Positions 18,373 to 26,943 of a DNA stretch of 64,000 nucleotides are shown one piece after another (the first letter of the stretch is position 1; each line of letters starts with the position of its first letter). Position numbers and translations under genes: made by a program. The notes beneath the pieces are model-generated. The model searched no databases. It was not told the origin of the DNA and saw nothing but the letters and a program-made list of their open reading frames with translations. This DNA comes from JBBIRG01 sp964410965 (GTDB taxonomy: Bacteria > CLD3 > SB21 > JBBIRG01). The DNA is taken from contig CAYPIY010000003.1 in the NCBI GenBank assembly GCA_964410965.1, forward strand, positions 1 to 64,000, written 5' to 3'.

Positions 18373-19284
18373 TTACCGGAACAAATCGCCGTCGAGATAC
18401 TTCAGGCCGGAATCGCAGACCAGTGTGACGATTTTCTTTCCGGGCCCGATGATACGTGCGCGTTGAACAGCCGCCCATACGTTGGCGCCGGATGTGGCGC
18501 CTCCGAATATGCCTTCCTTTCTCGCTAACGATCTTGCTGTTTCGTAAGCATCCTCATCGGATACGGCGATGATGTCATCCGCCAGATCCAGCCGGCATAT
18601 GGCGGGAACGAATCCCGCGCCGATACCCTCTAATTTATGGGTTCCCGATGTATCCCCGCCGGACAGCGAACGGACATGCAGAGGTTCGACGGCTATGCAC
18701 CGGATGCCCGGGATTTCCTTTTTAAAGATCTCCGAATTGCCGGAGAAACTTCCGCCGGTTCCTACGCCCGTGATGAATTCGTCAATGCCGGTACCTAATA
18801 CGCTCATAATTTCGCGTGCCATGGCGTGATAGGCGTTCCGGTTGTCCGCATTGTTGAACTGGTCGGTCCAGAACGTATTCGGCAGGCGGCTGATCTCTTT
18901 AGCCCGTTTCACAAGCGCATCGATGAGTTTCGCGGTGATCAAACCGTTTTCGCTTGGGATGATCTCCAGTTCGGCGCCGAAAGCCCGCATCGTTCTCAGT
19001 TTTTCTTCCGCGAAAGCATCTGAGGAAACGAAACGCGCGCGATAACCTTTGTACGCACAGACCATGGCGAGCGAGCTTCCTGTGCTTCCCCCGGTGTATT
19101 CGACGACGGTTCCGCCGGGTTTGAGTTCACCGCGGCGTTCTCCGCCTTCGATCATCGAAAGAGCCATCCGGTCTTTCATGCTTCCCGTAGGATTCGCTCC
19201 TTCGTATTTGACATAGATTTCCGCGCATCCGGGTTCCGACAGACGTTCTAATCTGATTAACGGGGTATTGCCTATGGCTTTCAT
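18373..19284 (-). CDS. Cysteine synthase family PLP enzyme
   Basis: 303 residues from the ATG at 19284 (starting MKAIGNTPLI, as in the family); longer frames upstream are not homologous. It is a fold-type II PLP enzyme: Schiff-base lysine K37 (NPTGSMKDRM), substrate loop EYTGGSTGSSLA, phosphate-binding GVGTGGSFSG, and a late CDSGLKYL. It is probably O-acetylserine sulfhydrylase, or a cystathionine-beta-synthase-like core without CBS domains, making cysteine from activated serine and sulfide. No serine acetyltransferase gene is adjacent. The upstream small membrane gene ends 19 bases before its start, so they may be co-transcribed. Confidence 0.9.
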   Translation of the reverse strand: MKAIGNTPLIRLERLSEPGCAEIYVKYEGANPTGSMKDRMALSMIEGGERRGELKPGGTVVEYTGGSTGSSLAMVCAYKGYRARFVSSDAFAEEKLRTMRAFGAELEIIPSENGLITAKLIDALVKRAKEISRLPNTFWTDQFNNADNRNAYHAMAREIMSVLGTGIDEFITGVGTGGSFSGNSEIFKKEIPGIRCIAVEPLHVRSLSGGDTSGTHKLEGIGAGFVPAICRLDLADDIIAVSDEDAYETARSLARKEGIFGGATSGANVWAAVQRARIIGPGKKIVTLVCDSGLKYLDGDLFR

Positions 19285-19303
19285 ATGATTTCCATCGTAA
19301 ATC

Positions 19304-19654
19304 CTATTGATATTTTGCCGCCAGCCGTCCGGCCAGATAGCCCATGGGAATATAAGCGGCGGTGAACGTACCCAGCGCTTGCGCAAGGAACGGCATGATG
19401 AAATGCTTCGGCTCGAACAAAGGCAGGGCGGCCCGGAGGCCTTCCGTGGTCGTGACATCGGCGCCGGCCAGTTCCACCCGGTTTTGCTCCGTCAGGCATT
19501 CCCCGGTCTGGAAATATACAACGGTACTGTCGGCTCCGGCTTTCATCTGGTCCGTCTGAAACAGCGCGCCTATTGAATTTTCAAGCAGCTCCTGATCATC
19601 CGATGATGATCTTTTTTTCAAGTTTTGGAATACACACACCAGACCGGAAAACAA
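19304..19654 (-). CDS. Small membrane protein, possibly lacking its N-terminal half
   Basis: Up to 116 codons; only TTG/GTG starts precede the first ATG (MKAGADSTVV), so the start is unsure. The last 40 residues (LPLFEPKHFIMPFLAQALGTFTAAY) match my memory of the C-terminal helix pair of a small Bacteroidetes-type membrane protein that normally has an extra N-terminal hydrophobic segment. Here the N-terminal part is polar, so the gene may be rearranged or truncated. A short hairpin (19644-19651 with 19659-19666) overlaps the start region. Confidence 0.45.
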   Translation of the reverse strand: MFSGLVCVFQNLKKRSSSDDQELLENSIGALFQTDQMKAGADSTVVYFQTGECLTEQNRVELAGADVTTTEGLRAALPLFEPKHFIMPFLAQALGTFTAAYIPMGYLAGRLAAKYQ

Positions 19655-19672
19655 ATTCTTTTCCGGATTTCA

Positions 19673-20425
19673 TCAATGTATCAAATACTCTGTATCATCC
19701 TCGCCGGCGCCGTGAATTACCGAAAGGTGTTCGATGGATTCCTCGTCCTCGTCGTTGATATGATTGTAGGATACAGTGCCGTAGACGAACATGGGAGCGA
19801 GTTCGGGTTCTTTCGCGATGACTTTGCGCAGCTGGCGGACGAGTTCCTGAATCTGGACTTCGAGGTTTTTATGGGTGATCGCGAGGATCGGTACGGGCGC
19901 GGACAGGATTTCCTGCTGATGTTTTTGCAGCCGCCATTTAAGCGTGCCGAGAAAATCAAGATAGACTTCGCCGTCGACGGTCTGTGAGACGGAGGGGATT
20001 TCATCCGGTTTGGTTCTGAAATCATCGATCAGGTGGGAGAGCGCTCCGCAGCAGGCGCGTTTGACTCCGTCGCGGCCGATGAGCGCGCCCAGTACCACGG
20101 CGCCGTTCTCTTCCATCTCGCCGATATGAACGTTCACCTCGAAGATATTGCTGTGATGTCCCCTGCTCACACCGACGCGGACCTGGTGGAAAAAGACCTG
20201 GCTCCCGATGGCGCGCGTGGTGAAAAATCCGCCGTACTGTCCGAATATATTATACCGGATCAAATCCGTGGCGGCGTTCACCTCGTCGCTGCAGCCGAAC
20301 AAAGCCAGATACGGCCTGATATCGGGCCTGAGCTCATGGATAATATTGCGGATTTCGGTAAACAGGTACCGGGCGTCGTATCTCCGGTTTTTCTTCAGAC
20401 CCGATATGGACTGTAAATCTTTCAT
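19673..20425 (-). CDS. Conserved-looking hypothetical protein (250 aa)
   Basis: A soluble protein of 250 residues with no signal peptide and no recognised family. It has an N-terminal helical region (RYLFTEIRNIIHEL), a Gly-rich core (IGSQVFFHQVRVG, GAVVLGALIGRDG), and a C-terminal acidic segment (NDEDEESIEH). The codon pattern and composition match its neighbours, so it is very likely a real gene. It is 18 bases upstream of the small membrane protein gene. Confidence 0.6.
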   Translation of the reverse strand: MKDLQSISGLKKNRRYDARYLFTEIRNIIHELRPDIRPYLALFGCSDEVNAATDLIRYNIFGQYGGFFTTRAIGSQVFFHQVRVGVSRGHHSNIFEVNVHIGEMEENGAVVLGALIGRDGVKRACCGALSHLIDDFRTKPDEIPSVSQTVDGEVYLDFLGTLKWRLQKHQQEILSAPVPILAITHKNLEVQIQELVRQLRKVIAKEPELAPMFVYGTVSYNHINDEDEESIEHLSVIHGAGEDDTEYLIH

Positions 20426-20585
20426 GATAAGTACGCACCGTTAAATGAGCTTATGATTACGTACATGACAACTGAATGAACATGATGAAACTCACCGGAT
20501 AATGACTGAATTAATATTAATTTAATTATCCGCCGAAAACAATGATTATTTAATTCGCTATAGGGTTCTTTCTGCTTTGCGGTCT

Positions 20586-21662
20586 TTACAAAAAAATCAG
20601 AGAATCGTACTTGTTATCCAGAAAGAAATGCACCTGTAAACGGTAACGCCCGAAGCGGGCAATACCCTGGAATACCGGACGAAGCCCTGAATAACCGCCG
20701 GTATAAACATGTCCGCTTTGCGTAATTAACTTGTAACTGAAGTCGTCGCTGTTAAAATATCGTGGATCCTTATCCGGGTCTTTATGCAGAGCGCGGATCG
20801 TATCCCAGCCGAGAATGACCTCGGAGCCGTCTAACGCCGGCGCGGTCATGCCGTTGCCGGATTGAGGGAGCCCTTTGAACACGAACGGAGACGAATCGGA
20901 ATACGTATCCTCCAGATAACAGCCGTTACGGTTGGTGATTTCTCCCATAAAGCAGGCTGAGTCAATCTGAACGGCTTGCGATCCGCTGATGACCATTTTT
21001 AAAGAATGAGTGCCGTAAGCCCAGGCCTCATGATCCAGGCCGGCTTTATCATCAAACCGGACGGACCGGAGATCCTGTTCGTCGAATGTCCTGCGGACGG
21101 TATCGGTCATGCCGGTAAGCGAATGAAGCATCATGCCCGATAAAACAGTTTGATCGCCGAGATGGACCGCCGCGACGCTTTGGCTGTCCCGGGTGCTCCA
21201 GGTTACGGGTTCTTTATGAAAGACGATGCTGTCGATGATATTGAACGGGATATGAATGATATAGGTTTTGACGTTCAGGCACAACTCATCCGTGTATGTG
21301 AAGGTTTCCTTCGGCGTATCGGCATAATACAGTGAAAAGGCTCCGACAGCGTCGTGAATGCAGGTCTTTACTTTCCGAACACTCGTTACATTATTTTTAT
21401 AATCGGTAAACCGGGCGCTTGTATTTAACTCCACCGCTGGTTTTACGGGCTTCTTCGTTTTGACCGGCGGTTGTCCAAAGGTTATCATCAGGATAAATCC
21501 GATGACCGCGGTCACCGTTCCGGTGAGTCCGGTATAATTCATGGCTTTCCGGAAAGACCGGTGTGGCGGCGTATCCGGTCGAAGTATCCATACGATAAAC
21601 GACGACAAAAAACCAAAGCCCGCCAGGGTCGAGCCGATCATAAATATAAGCGCTGTAATCAT
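20586..21662 (-). CDS. Membrane-anchored hypothetical protein
   Basis: 358 residues, with two N-terminal membrane helices (residues 4-26 and about 45-64), then a proline/lysine linker and a beta-rich domain of about 280 residues. Segments such as VHLGDQTVLSG and SEVILGWDTIRALH give repeated strand-turn-strand modules. The protein at 27501-28565 shares this style (TM anchor, then GEVKLMMSDIHMIRFHPD), so the two may be distant relatives. The ribosome binding site AAAGGA lies inside the coding end of the upstream 73-residue gene, and the start overlaps that gene's stop as ATGA. No function is recognised. Confidence 0.6.
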   Translation of the reverse strand: MITALIFMIGSTLAGFGFLSSFIVWILRPDTPPHRSFRKAMNYTGLTGTVTAVIGFILMITFGQPPVKTKKPVKPAVELNTSARFTDYKNNVTSVRKVKTCIHDAVGAFSLYYADTPKETFTYTDELCLNVKTYIIHIPFNIIDSIVFHKEPVTWSTRDSQSVAAVHLGDQTVLSGMMLHSLTGMTDTVRRTFDEQDLRSVRFDDKAGLDHEAWAYGTHSLKMVISGSQAVQIDSACFMGEITNRNGCYLEDTYSDSSPFVFKGLPQSGNGMTAPALDGSEVILGWDTIRALHKDPDKDPRYFNSDDFSYKLITQSGHVYTGGYSGLRPVFQGIARFGRYRLQVHFFLDNKYDSLIFL

Positions 21663-21880
21663 GGGAATGATCCTTTATAATTGATGTTTATGACTGCATT
21701 ATTCCTTCGGGTCATCAGACCTATAGAACCTTTGCACGAATAAACAAAACCTCTCATTACGAAACCCTCAAGGATCGTCGGCAGAAATGCAATCGGTATC
21801 GAGGGGTCTGTTCCGGGGACGACGACTTGTCCTGCGTAGTTCAGATCGTGAAGCAATCTGAATGTACCGAAGGGATTCAT
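21659..21880 (-). CDS. Small hypothetical protein coupled on both sides (73 aa)
   Basis: A 73-residue protein (starting MNPFGTFRLLHDLNYAG). Its ATG overlaps the stop of the DUF3303 gene (ATGA) and its own stop overlaps the next gene's ATG (ATGA again). Two 4-base overlaps in a row strongly suggest a real, translationally coupled gene. A hydrophobic middle (SIPIAFLPTILEGFVMRGF) could be one membrane segment. No family is recognised. Confidence 0.5.
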   Translation of the reverse strand: MNPFGTFRLLHDLNYAGQVVVPGTDPSIPIAFLPTILEGFVMRGFVYSCKGSIGLMTRRNNAVININYKGSFP

Positions 21881-22170
21881 TGCTTATCTCCGTTTAATAA
21901 TTTCGGGGATACCTTTTCAAGAGCTTCTTTTGAATTAATAACCGGGAAAACCTCAAAATCCACGATATCTTTCCAGTTATTCATCCATTGATCAAGAAGA
22001 TGACGGTTCTCTGTTTCCATAACCTGATAACAACAGGTTACATCTTCATTGATCCAGCTGGAAATGTAACGGAGCCCTTCCGGGGCAAGCCGGCCTTGAT
22101 CCCGGAAACGGCGATAGACAGGAACGGGGTCATTGTTGCGGAATCGTTCGATGACCATATAAGTTGTCAT
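21877..22170 (-). CDS. DUF3303 (YciI-like ferredoxin-fold) protein
   Basis: 97 residues. MVIERFRN, VYRRFRDQGRLAPEGLRYI, a CCYQVME segment, and LDQWMNNWKDIVDFEVFPV are the conserved blocks of DUF3303, a small alpha-beta barrel family of unknown chemistry. The length is typical. It is the first gene of a three-gene unit joined by 4-base overlaps. Confidence 0.85.
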   Translation of the reverse strand: MTTYMVIERFRNNDPVPVYRRFRDQGRLAPEGLRYISSWINEDVTCCYQVMETENRHLLDQWMNNWKDIVDFEVFPVINSKEALEKVSPKLLNGDKQ

Positions 22171-22256
22171 AATGATATAAACTCCGTGAAATTTGCGTCA
22201 ATACATTACAGGCGCATACCAGCCGCCGGTCTTCGTGCCTGTCGGGTTGTCTCCTT

Positions 22257-22355
22257 TTGTGTCATTTCGAGCGACCGCCCCGTCTGTCCTGAGTCCCGAC
22301 AAAGTCGGGACCGAGGGATCATTTTGACCCCGAGCTTGACGAGGGGGAGAAATCC
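22257..22355. repeat. Dispersed intergenic repeat (TGTCATTTCGAGCGA type) with internal hairpin
   Basis: This stretch starts TGTCATTTCGAGCGA and ends GAGGGGGAGAAATC. It contains a perfect 8-bp stem (22293-22300 with 22304-22311, GTCCCGAC / GTCGGGAC). Similar TCATTTCGA...GAGAAATC repeats occur in many copies between genes in Bacteroidetes and other genomes; copy number here cannot be judged from one window. A 69-codon ORF through it (22206-22415) is not a gene. Confidence 0.6.
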
Positions 22356-22368
22356 CGTATTAATGTCT

Positions 22369-22896
22369 TCAATCATTTGCATTTTTTCCCTGCCTTGTAA
22401 TTGAACCCGATACACGCGTTTTCTTTTTCGGATGAAAAGGTTTGTCGCTTTTTTCGACTAACCGCGTAATGGTATCGCATGTAAAGCACTTTCCGTTATG
22501 AACCGATATCAGTTCACCGCATTTTTTACAATGATAGTCGTCGTATTGGTCGTAAATAAATGTATCGATGCCGGCTTTTTTTATTCTTTCTAAGTTATGG
22601 ATCATGCTCATCCGGTAGTTGGCCTGGTAACGTTCATTCATGCGGCTCAAGGGCTTGCATGGATACAGGTCACATTCTGTGCAGAACATTGCTTTGCCGG
22701 TTAGAACATCATGATTGATCCCGGAACATTTCACATAGAGGTAAGAGCATTTAATATTTCGCGGCCGGCATCCAGGGCATTGACTTCGTTTGAGGTTATT
22801 TTTAAACGCGAGATACCGGCAGCATAGCGCGCAATTCATTCCGCATGGCGCGATAAGTTCTTTGGATATCGGATTGGAACTTTTTTTAGTTTTCAT
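22369..22896 (-). CDS. DUF3795 Cys-rich protein
   Basis: 175 residues with the DUF3795 signature: CGMNCALCCRYLAF near the N-terminus, CPGCRP, CSYLYVKC, CTECDLYPC, and a later CKKCGE...CFTCD pair. At least fifteen cysteines suggest zinc or Fe-S sites. The family is widespread in anaerobes with no proven role. It ends in a basic Lys/Arg tail. The ATG is at 22896. Confidence 0.88.
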   Translation of the reverse strand: MKTKKSSNPISKELIAPCGMNCALCCRYLAFKNNLKRSQCPGCRPRNIKCSYLYVKCSGINHDVLTGKAMFCTECDLYPCKPLSRMNERYQANYRMSMIHNLERIKKAGIDTFIYDQYDDYHCKKCGELISVHNGKCFTCDTITRLVEKSDKPFHPKKKTRVSGSITRQGKNAND

Positions 22897-22952
22897 TCGG
22901 TTGCAGGTTTATGATAGTTCGTCAGAAATTATATTTTAAGAGTGTTCACCGA

Positions 22953-22990
22953 GTAAGCTTCCCCTAAATCAGGACAGGTTAAAAGTAGAG
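22953..22990. repeat. IS3 inverted repeat (orfB-end)
   Basis: Begins GTAAGCTTCCCC and ends TTAAAAGTAGAG. It matches the reverse complement of 24098-24135 at both ends with a few central mismatches. The stop codon of the transposase lies inside this repeat. Confidence 0.8.
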
Positions 22991-23771
22991 TTTTTTAGGT
23001 TTTGTTCAAGATATTGTTTTGGCGGTAAGTTGTTTAAGCTGTCGTGCGGTCTTTCGTTGTTATAGACATCCATCCATTCATCCGCCATCGTTCGGACTTC
23101 GTCTAGGGTTTCAAAAATATAACTGTCCAGTAATTCTCGCCTTAAACTGCCATTAAATCGTTCGATATAAGCATTCTGAATGGGCCGGCCAGGCTGAATG
23201 TGCGTCAGCCGGATGCCTTGATTTTTAGCCCAGTTGGTAAGATATTCGGAGATAAACTCCGGACCGTTATCCATCCGAATACGATCCGGTTTGCCCCGTT
23301 TTTGAATAAGCGTTTCTAACACGCGTACGACACGCCAGGAAAAAAGTGAGGTGTCGATCTCAATATGCAAGGCCTCGCGGTTATAATCGTCAATCACGTT
23401 CAAAAGGCGAAAGCGTCTTCCGCTCCAAAGCACATCACTCATGAAATCCATCGACCAGTTCTTATTAGGAGCCAAAGGCACCTGGAGAGTCTGTTTGATC
23501 CGAGCCGGTAATCGTTCTTGATATGCAGTCCTAAGGCCTTATACACGCGGTAGACGCGCTTGTGGTTCCATGAATACCCTTTTCCCCGTAAATGGCTTTC
23601 CATCATCCAAACACCCCACCGGGTATGGCGCTCGGCTAGTCCAAGTAACACATTTTCCAATATCGTATCCGGTTCTTTCCGGCTTTGGTAATAAAACACC
23701 GACCGGTTCATCCCGACACTGTTACAGCCCTGTCCGATACTCAAATCGCATGTCTGTTGCATAAATACCAC
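22969..23771 (-). pseudogene. IS3 orfB transposase, frameshifted
   Basis: Two pieces make one DDE integrase. The N-terminal piece (23439-23771) has GMNRSVFYYQSR, RWGVWMMESHLRG and KRVYRVYKALGLHIK. The C-terminal piece (22969-23481) holds the rve domain with Asp in WSMDFMSD, Asp in IRMDNGPEF and Glu in NAYIERFNG. At 23511-23520 the run encoding HIK then needs one more base to continue into RLPARIKQTLQVPLAP, which is the usual linker. So a single deletion splits the gene. The catalytic residues themselves are intact. Confidence 0.88.
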
Positions 23772-24060
23772 CGAATCCTTTTTCTCGGCAGGGCTTAAAG
23801 ATTTTTGTGATGAGTTCCTTCAAGGCATGGTTCTCCAAAGCCAGTTCCGAATACAAACGCTTGAGCCTGGAATTCTCCGCCTCCAATTCCTTCATCCGCT
23901 TCACATCGGACACGTCCATCCCACCATAACGGCTCTTCCACTTGAAAAACGTTGCTGAACTAATCCCGTATTTCCGGGTTATCTCTTCCACCTTCGCACC
24001 AAGTTCTTGTTCCTTCAAAATATGAACAATCTGTGTTTCCGGATACTTACTCTTTTTCAT
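23722..24060 (-). CDS. IS3 orfA (HTH transposase subunit)
   Basis: 112 residues from ATG 24060, preceded by an AGGGAG site. It has the transposase_8 helix-turn-helix (ETQIVHILKEQELGAK, KYGISSATFFKWKSRYGGM) and then a leucine-zipper-like helix (MKELEAENSRLKRLYSELALEN). The frame continues past the usual end of orfA into the orfB overlap region, the normal site of programmed frameshifting in this family. Confidence 0.9.
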   Translation of the reverse strand: MKKSKYPETQIVHILKEQELGAKVEEITRKYGISSATFFKWKSRYGGMDVSDVKRMKELEAENSRLKRLYSELALENHALKELITKIFKPCREKGFGGIYATDMRFEYRTGL

Positions 24061-24097
24061 AAATAACTCCCTTCTTAGGTTAAACATAAGTAAATTT

Positions 24098-24135
24098 CTC
24101 TACTTTTAAAATGTCTAACTTTTGGGGAAGCTTAC
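24098..24135. repeat. IS3 inverted repeat (orfA-end)
   Basis: Begins CTCTACTTTTAA and ends GGGGAAGCTTAC, the inverse of the repeat at 22953-22990. It lies about 40 bases upstream of the orfA start and so also contains the leader of the transposase. Confidence 0.8.
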
Positions 24136-24395
24136 AATCGTAACATCGATCCGTTTGTTTCTTTTTTAAAAATTACTCGTTCCATTTCTTTCCTTTCAAA
24201 ACTGCCGCCTGCCGCTTTACGGAGAGAGTCCTGTTCATTCCGGGACGAACGTACTTTTTCCGTGTACGCCGGCTTGTACCGGGGTTATCGAGTTAAAACG
24301 CTCGACGGATCTAGAAGTTTGTCATCCTTCTACCCGGTTCGGATCGTCATGTAAACGTACGCATTGCATCGAATGTTTGCGAATCCACTTAACGA

Positions 24396-25613
24396 TTATC
24401 TAAAGCCATACAATAAAGACATATTGCAGATGGGTCCTTTTAAATCAGTTCCCCCGTGAGTATTAAGACGGGAGAAACAAATTGAAGCCCTGAGGGCTGT
24501 ATATTCCTGACGGATAATCTTCGTATAATAACGATATTCAAGACCTATGAAAGGAGCCGTCGTTTTTAAGTCAATGGCTTTCGGGTCATAATCTTCTTCC
24601 TCATAATCCAGCCCAAACAGAGCATATAACAGGGCATCCGTGTCGTTGGAATAACCCATGAAAGATACTCCGCCCGCCAGAAGAAATTCATGATAGGGCG
24701 ATTTTACCAGACTTAATTTTCCTTCAATCCAAAAATTCCCGCCATAAAATCCTTTCGCATACGTCAGTGAATCAGAATAGTTTTTAGCCAAAATTCGTTT
24801 TTTGGGCACCACAACAGTAAAAGCAAAACCAATATGAGCTTCCACCGACTTCCATGCGGCTCCTATTCCTATACCCATCAAGGGATGCGGATTCAATACA
24901 GCCGCTTTTTTTAACGGTATATTCAGACTCAAACCGGCGTATCCTGCCGGATGAATGCGTTTGCGATACCCATGATACTGTTCCGTCAGTTTCGATGACG
25001 GCAATGTACCGTAATAAAGAGGCAATAACAGCGAATCATAATCTCCTGAATAGTACTGACAGATATAGGCTGCCAAAGAATTTTTTTCCTGTGACATTAC
25101 AAGACGTCCGGCTTCCGGTTGAGTCAGTAAATTGATTGACGAATCAATAAAACGCCACGGCTTTTCCACTAATGTCGAATTCTTCCTTCGTTTCCGGAAT
25201 TCCTCAGAATTACGGTACGTCGAATCGACCTGATAAATATAGTCCCCGCGATCATGATCACGATAGTCAAGAAGGTCCTTAAGCGCGTACGGATGCAGTG
25301 AATCCGAATGAAAGATCCCCTTCCTGATCTGCCACAATGTTTTCAGGCGGAACGGCGCCTCCATACGCGGATAGCCGCTTTGCCATTGTTTCAAAGAGAT
25401 TAAAAGCGAATCGTCATTGTCAGCATGATAAGCCCGCAAAGCATTGCCGGATTTCACAATGAGAGCGCGTGCCTTATTCATGATCACCCATTTGGGCGGC
25501 ATTGTTTTGAGAACTTCTGTTTCCTGGCTATACAGGTTTGGCGCCAGCGCAAAAAGAAAAATTAATAATCTTATTAATTTCGTCCGGTATTTTTGATAAC
25601 AATCGAAGCTCAT
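24396..25613 (-). CDS. Exported protein with probable outer-membrane beta-barrel C-terminus
   Basis: 405 residues from ATG 25613, which begins a signal peptide (LIRLLIFLFALAPNLYSQ) and has GAAGG about 11 bases upstream. The N-terminal 200 residues are polar and helical. The C-terminal 170 residues alternate strands of the form GYAGLSLNIPL, EAHIGFAFTVVV, FWIEGKLSL and FIGLEYRYYT, ending in SLLYGFR, a typical C-terminal aromatic strand of an outer-membrane barrel. No specific family is recognised. The 260 bases between this gene and the IS element hold nothing I can identify. Confidence 0.6.
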   Translation of the reverse strand: MSFDCYQKYRTKLIRLLIFLFALAPNLYSQETEVLKTMPPKWVIMNKARALIVKSGNALRAYHADNDDSLLISLKQWQSGYPRMEAPFRLKTLWQIRKGIFHSDSLHPYALKDLLDYRDHDRGDYIYQVDSTYRNSEEFRKRRKNSTLVEKPWRFIDSSINLLTQPEAGRLVMSQEKNSLAAYICQYYSGDYDSLLLPLYYGTLPSSKLTEQYHGYRKRIHPAGYAGLSLNIPLKKAAVLNPHPLMGIGIGAAWKSVEAHIGFAFTVVVPKKRILAKNYSDSLTYAKGFYGGNFWIEGKLSLVKSPYHEFLLAGGVSFMGYSNDTDALLYALFGLDYEEEDYDPKAIDLKTTAPFIGLEYRYYTKIIRQEYTALRASICFSRLNTHGGTDLKGPICNMSLLYGFR

Positions 25614-25678
25614 GTTGCTAAACCTTCGGTACCCGAGCGGCCTGTCATGCGAACCGCGCGTATGTTTTCGCACAGCCG

Positions 25679-26233
25679 TTATTTGGTTGTCTTGCTGTTG
25701 AGCTGTTGGCCAAGTTTTTCATATTCGGCGTCATTCGGTTCCCAAAGTTCCACCTTGTTTCCCTCCGCGTCAAGAATATGCACAAATTTGCCGTACTCGT
25801 ACGTTTCGATGGAGTCCAGAACGGTGACGCCGTTTTTCGTCAGTTCTTCCACAAGCGCTTCCAGATCGTCTACCCTGTAATTGATCATGAAGTCGCGGGC
25901 TGAAGGCTCAAAGTATTTCGTTGTTTCCTTAAAGGGACTCCAGTTCGTAAATCCTTTCCTGGTGCTGTCCGCGCCCTGGTACCACTCGAAAACCGTTCCG
26001 TACTGGTTTGTGTTCAGGCCCAGATGTTCATGATACCAGTCTTTCATTTTTTCGGGGTCTTTACATTTAAAAAAAATGCCTCCGATGCCGGTTACCTTTT
26101 TCATTTTTTGTGTTTCCTTTTGTTGGGTGAGAATGACGTTAAACGCGAAACCGGAAATGAACGATGCCGTGATCATGAGCGCCGTAACGGCCGCAAGAAC
26201 AAGACGGTACCGGGATTTTTCATTATGTTGCAT
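25679..26233 (-). CDS. Membrane-anchored VOC (glyoxalase/bleomycin-resistance fold) protein
   Basis: 184 residues from ATG 26233 (AAAGGAAT about 10 bases upstream). An N-terminal membrane helix (LVLAAVTALMITASFISGFAF) precedes one VOC module: GIGGIFFKCKDPEKMKDWYHEHLG, then FMINYRVDDLEALVEEL, then FVHILDAEGNKVELWEPN. The metal-ligand positions look intact (a Glu in VELWEPN). Most VOC proteins of this type are soluble and begin at a methionine equivalent to MKKVTGIGG inside this gene, so an internal start could also make a soluble form. The substrate is unknown. Confidence 0.85.
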   Translation of the reverse strand: MQHNEKSRYRLVLAAVTALMITASFISGFAFNVILTQQKETQKMKKVTGIGGIFFKCKDPEKMKDWYHEHLGLNTNQYGTVFEWYQGADSTRKGFTNWSPFKETTKYFEPSARDFMINYRVDDLEALVEELTKNGVTVLDSIETYEYGKFVHILDAEGNKVELWEPNDAEYEKLGQQLNSKTTK

Positions 26234-26331
26234 GGTTGTGATTCCTTTCGGTGAAAAGGCAAAATTTCGGTTAGAGGTAAATGTTCTTTTCGCGTCTTCT
26301 TTCTTCCGCCGTCCTTCGACTCCCGTATCCT

Positions 26332-26943
26332 TCATGGCTTTATGGTAATTCCGTATTTGCTCAGCAGCCCGTACGCGCCGTACAGGGAGAACTTGGCTTT
26401 CCGGATCATGTTGTTCTCCGGATCGATGATGAAATTCACCGCGGAGGTGAAATCGGCTTCCTTCAGACTGGTGCGGCTGAATACGGCGCCCGACAGATCC
26501 GAATGACCGAACACGGAACGGGACAAATCCGCACCGGAAAAATCGACGCCTTTCAGCGAGGAATTCGCGAACGGAGTCCGCGGCATTTTCATGTTCGCGA
26601 ACGAGGAGTAATCCAGAATACAGCCGTCAAACGAAACGGAAAAAGGCATCACGGTGCATTCGGTGAAATTCACGCCGGTAAGCTTGCAGTTCTTAAATCC
26701 GGCGTCGTTCAGCTGGCATTGAACGAGTTTGACCAGCGCGAGATTGCAGTCTGTAAACCCGCAATCGGTAAACACGCACGACCTGAATACCGCGCCCGAA
26801 AAGTTGCAGTGAATGAACGTGCATTTCTCGTATTCCCGGTCAGCGGTTTCTGAGCCCGCACCGGCAATGTCTTTGAACGCCCGATTCTCGTAATAAGCGG
26901 GTTCGTCCGTCTCCTCTCTCAGACGGTCCTTGCTTGATTCCAT
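26332..26943 (-). CDS. Pentapeptide-repeat protein
   Basis: 203 residues from the third of three consecutive ATG codons (26943), which has the best spacing from AGAGGA. From about residue 35 it shows A(D/N)LxX-type pentapeptides (CNFSGAVFRSCVFTDCGF, ADLSRSVFGHSDLSGAVF). They are split by a short spacer (FSVSFDGCILDYSSF), as in Qnr-like right-handed quadrilateral beta-helices, and the protein ends in a hydrophobic helix (GAYGLLSKYG). Qnr/MfpA proteins protect DNA gyrase by mimicking DNA. Here neither the charge pattern nor the context proves that role. Confidence 0.85.
   Translation of the reverse strand: MESSKDRLREETDEPAYYENRAFKDIAGAGSETADREYEKCTFIHCNFSGAVFRSCVFTDCGFTDCNLALVKLVQCQLNDAGFKNCKLTGVNFTECTVMPFSVSFDGCILDYSSFANMKMPRTPFANSSLKGVDFSGADLSRSVFGHSDLSGAVFSRTSLKEADFTSAVNFIIDPENNMIRKAKFSLYGAYGLLSKYGITIKP

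Larger units (their letters stand above)
22953..24135 (-). mobile_element. IS3-family insertion sequence, inactivated
   Basis: About 1.18 kb, bounded by imperfect inverted repeats of about 38 bp and carrying orfA and orfB in the IS3 arrangement on the minus strand. The transposase resembles the IS407/IS51-like groups (APNKNWSMDFMSDVLW, NAYIERFNGSLR). orfB is broken by a one-base deletion near 23515, so it should not move on its own. I see no target-site duplication next to the ends (ACCGA before, AATCG after), so one end may have decayed or recombined. Confidence 0.88.

Noticed and set aside
22206..22415. A 69-codon minus-strand ORF
   Set aside because: It is read through a dispersed intergenic repeat and overlaps the DUF3795 gene; its residues follow the repeat and not a protein family.
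24136..24395. A possible tRNA-like stretch between the IS element and the next gene (contains GGTTCGGATC)
   Set aside because: I could not build a cloverleaf: no matching acceptor or anticodon stem is present around the T-loop-like sequence.
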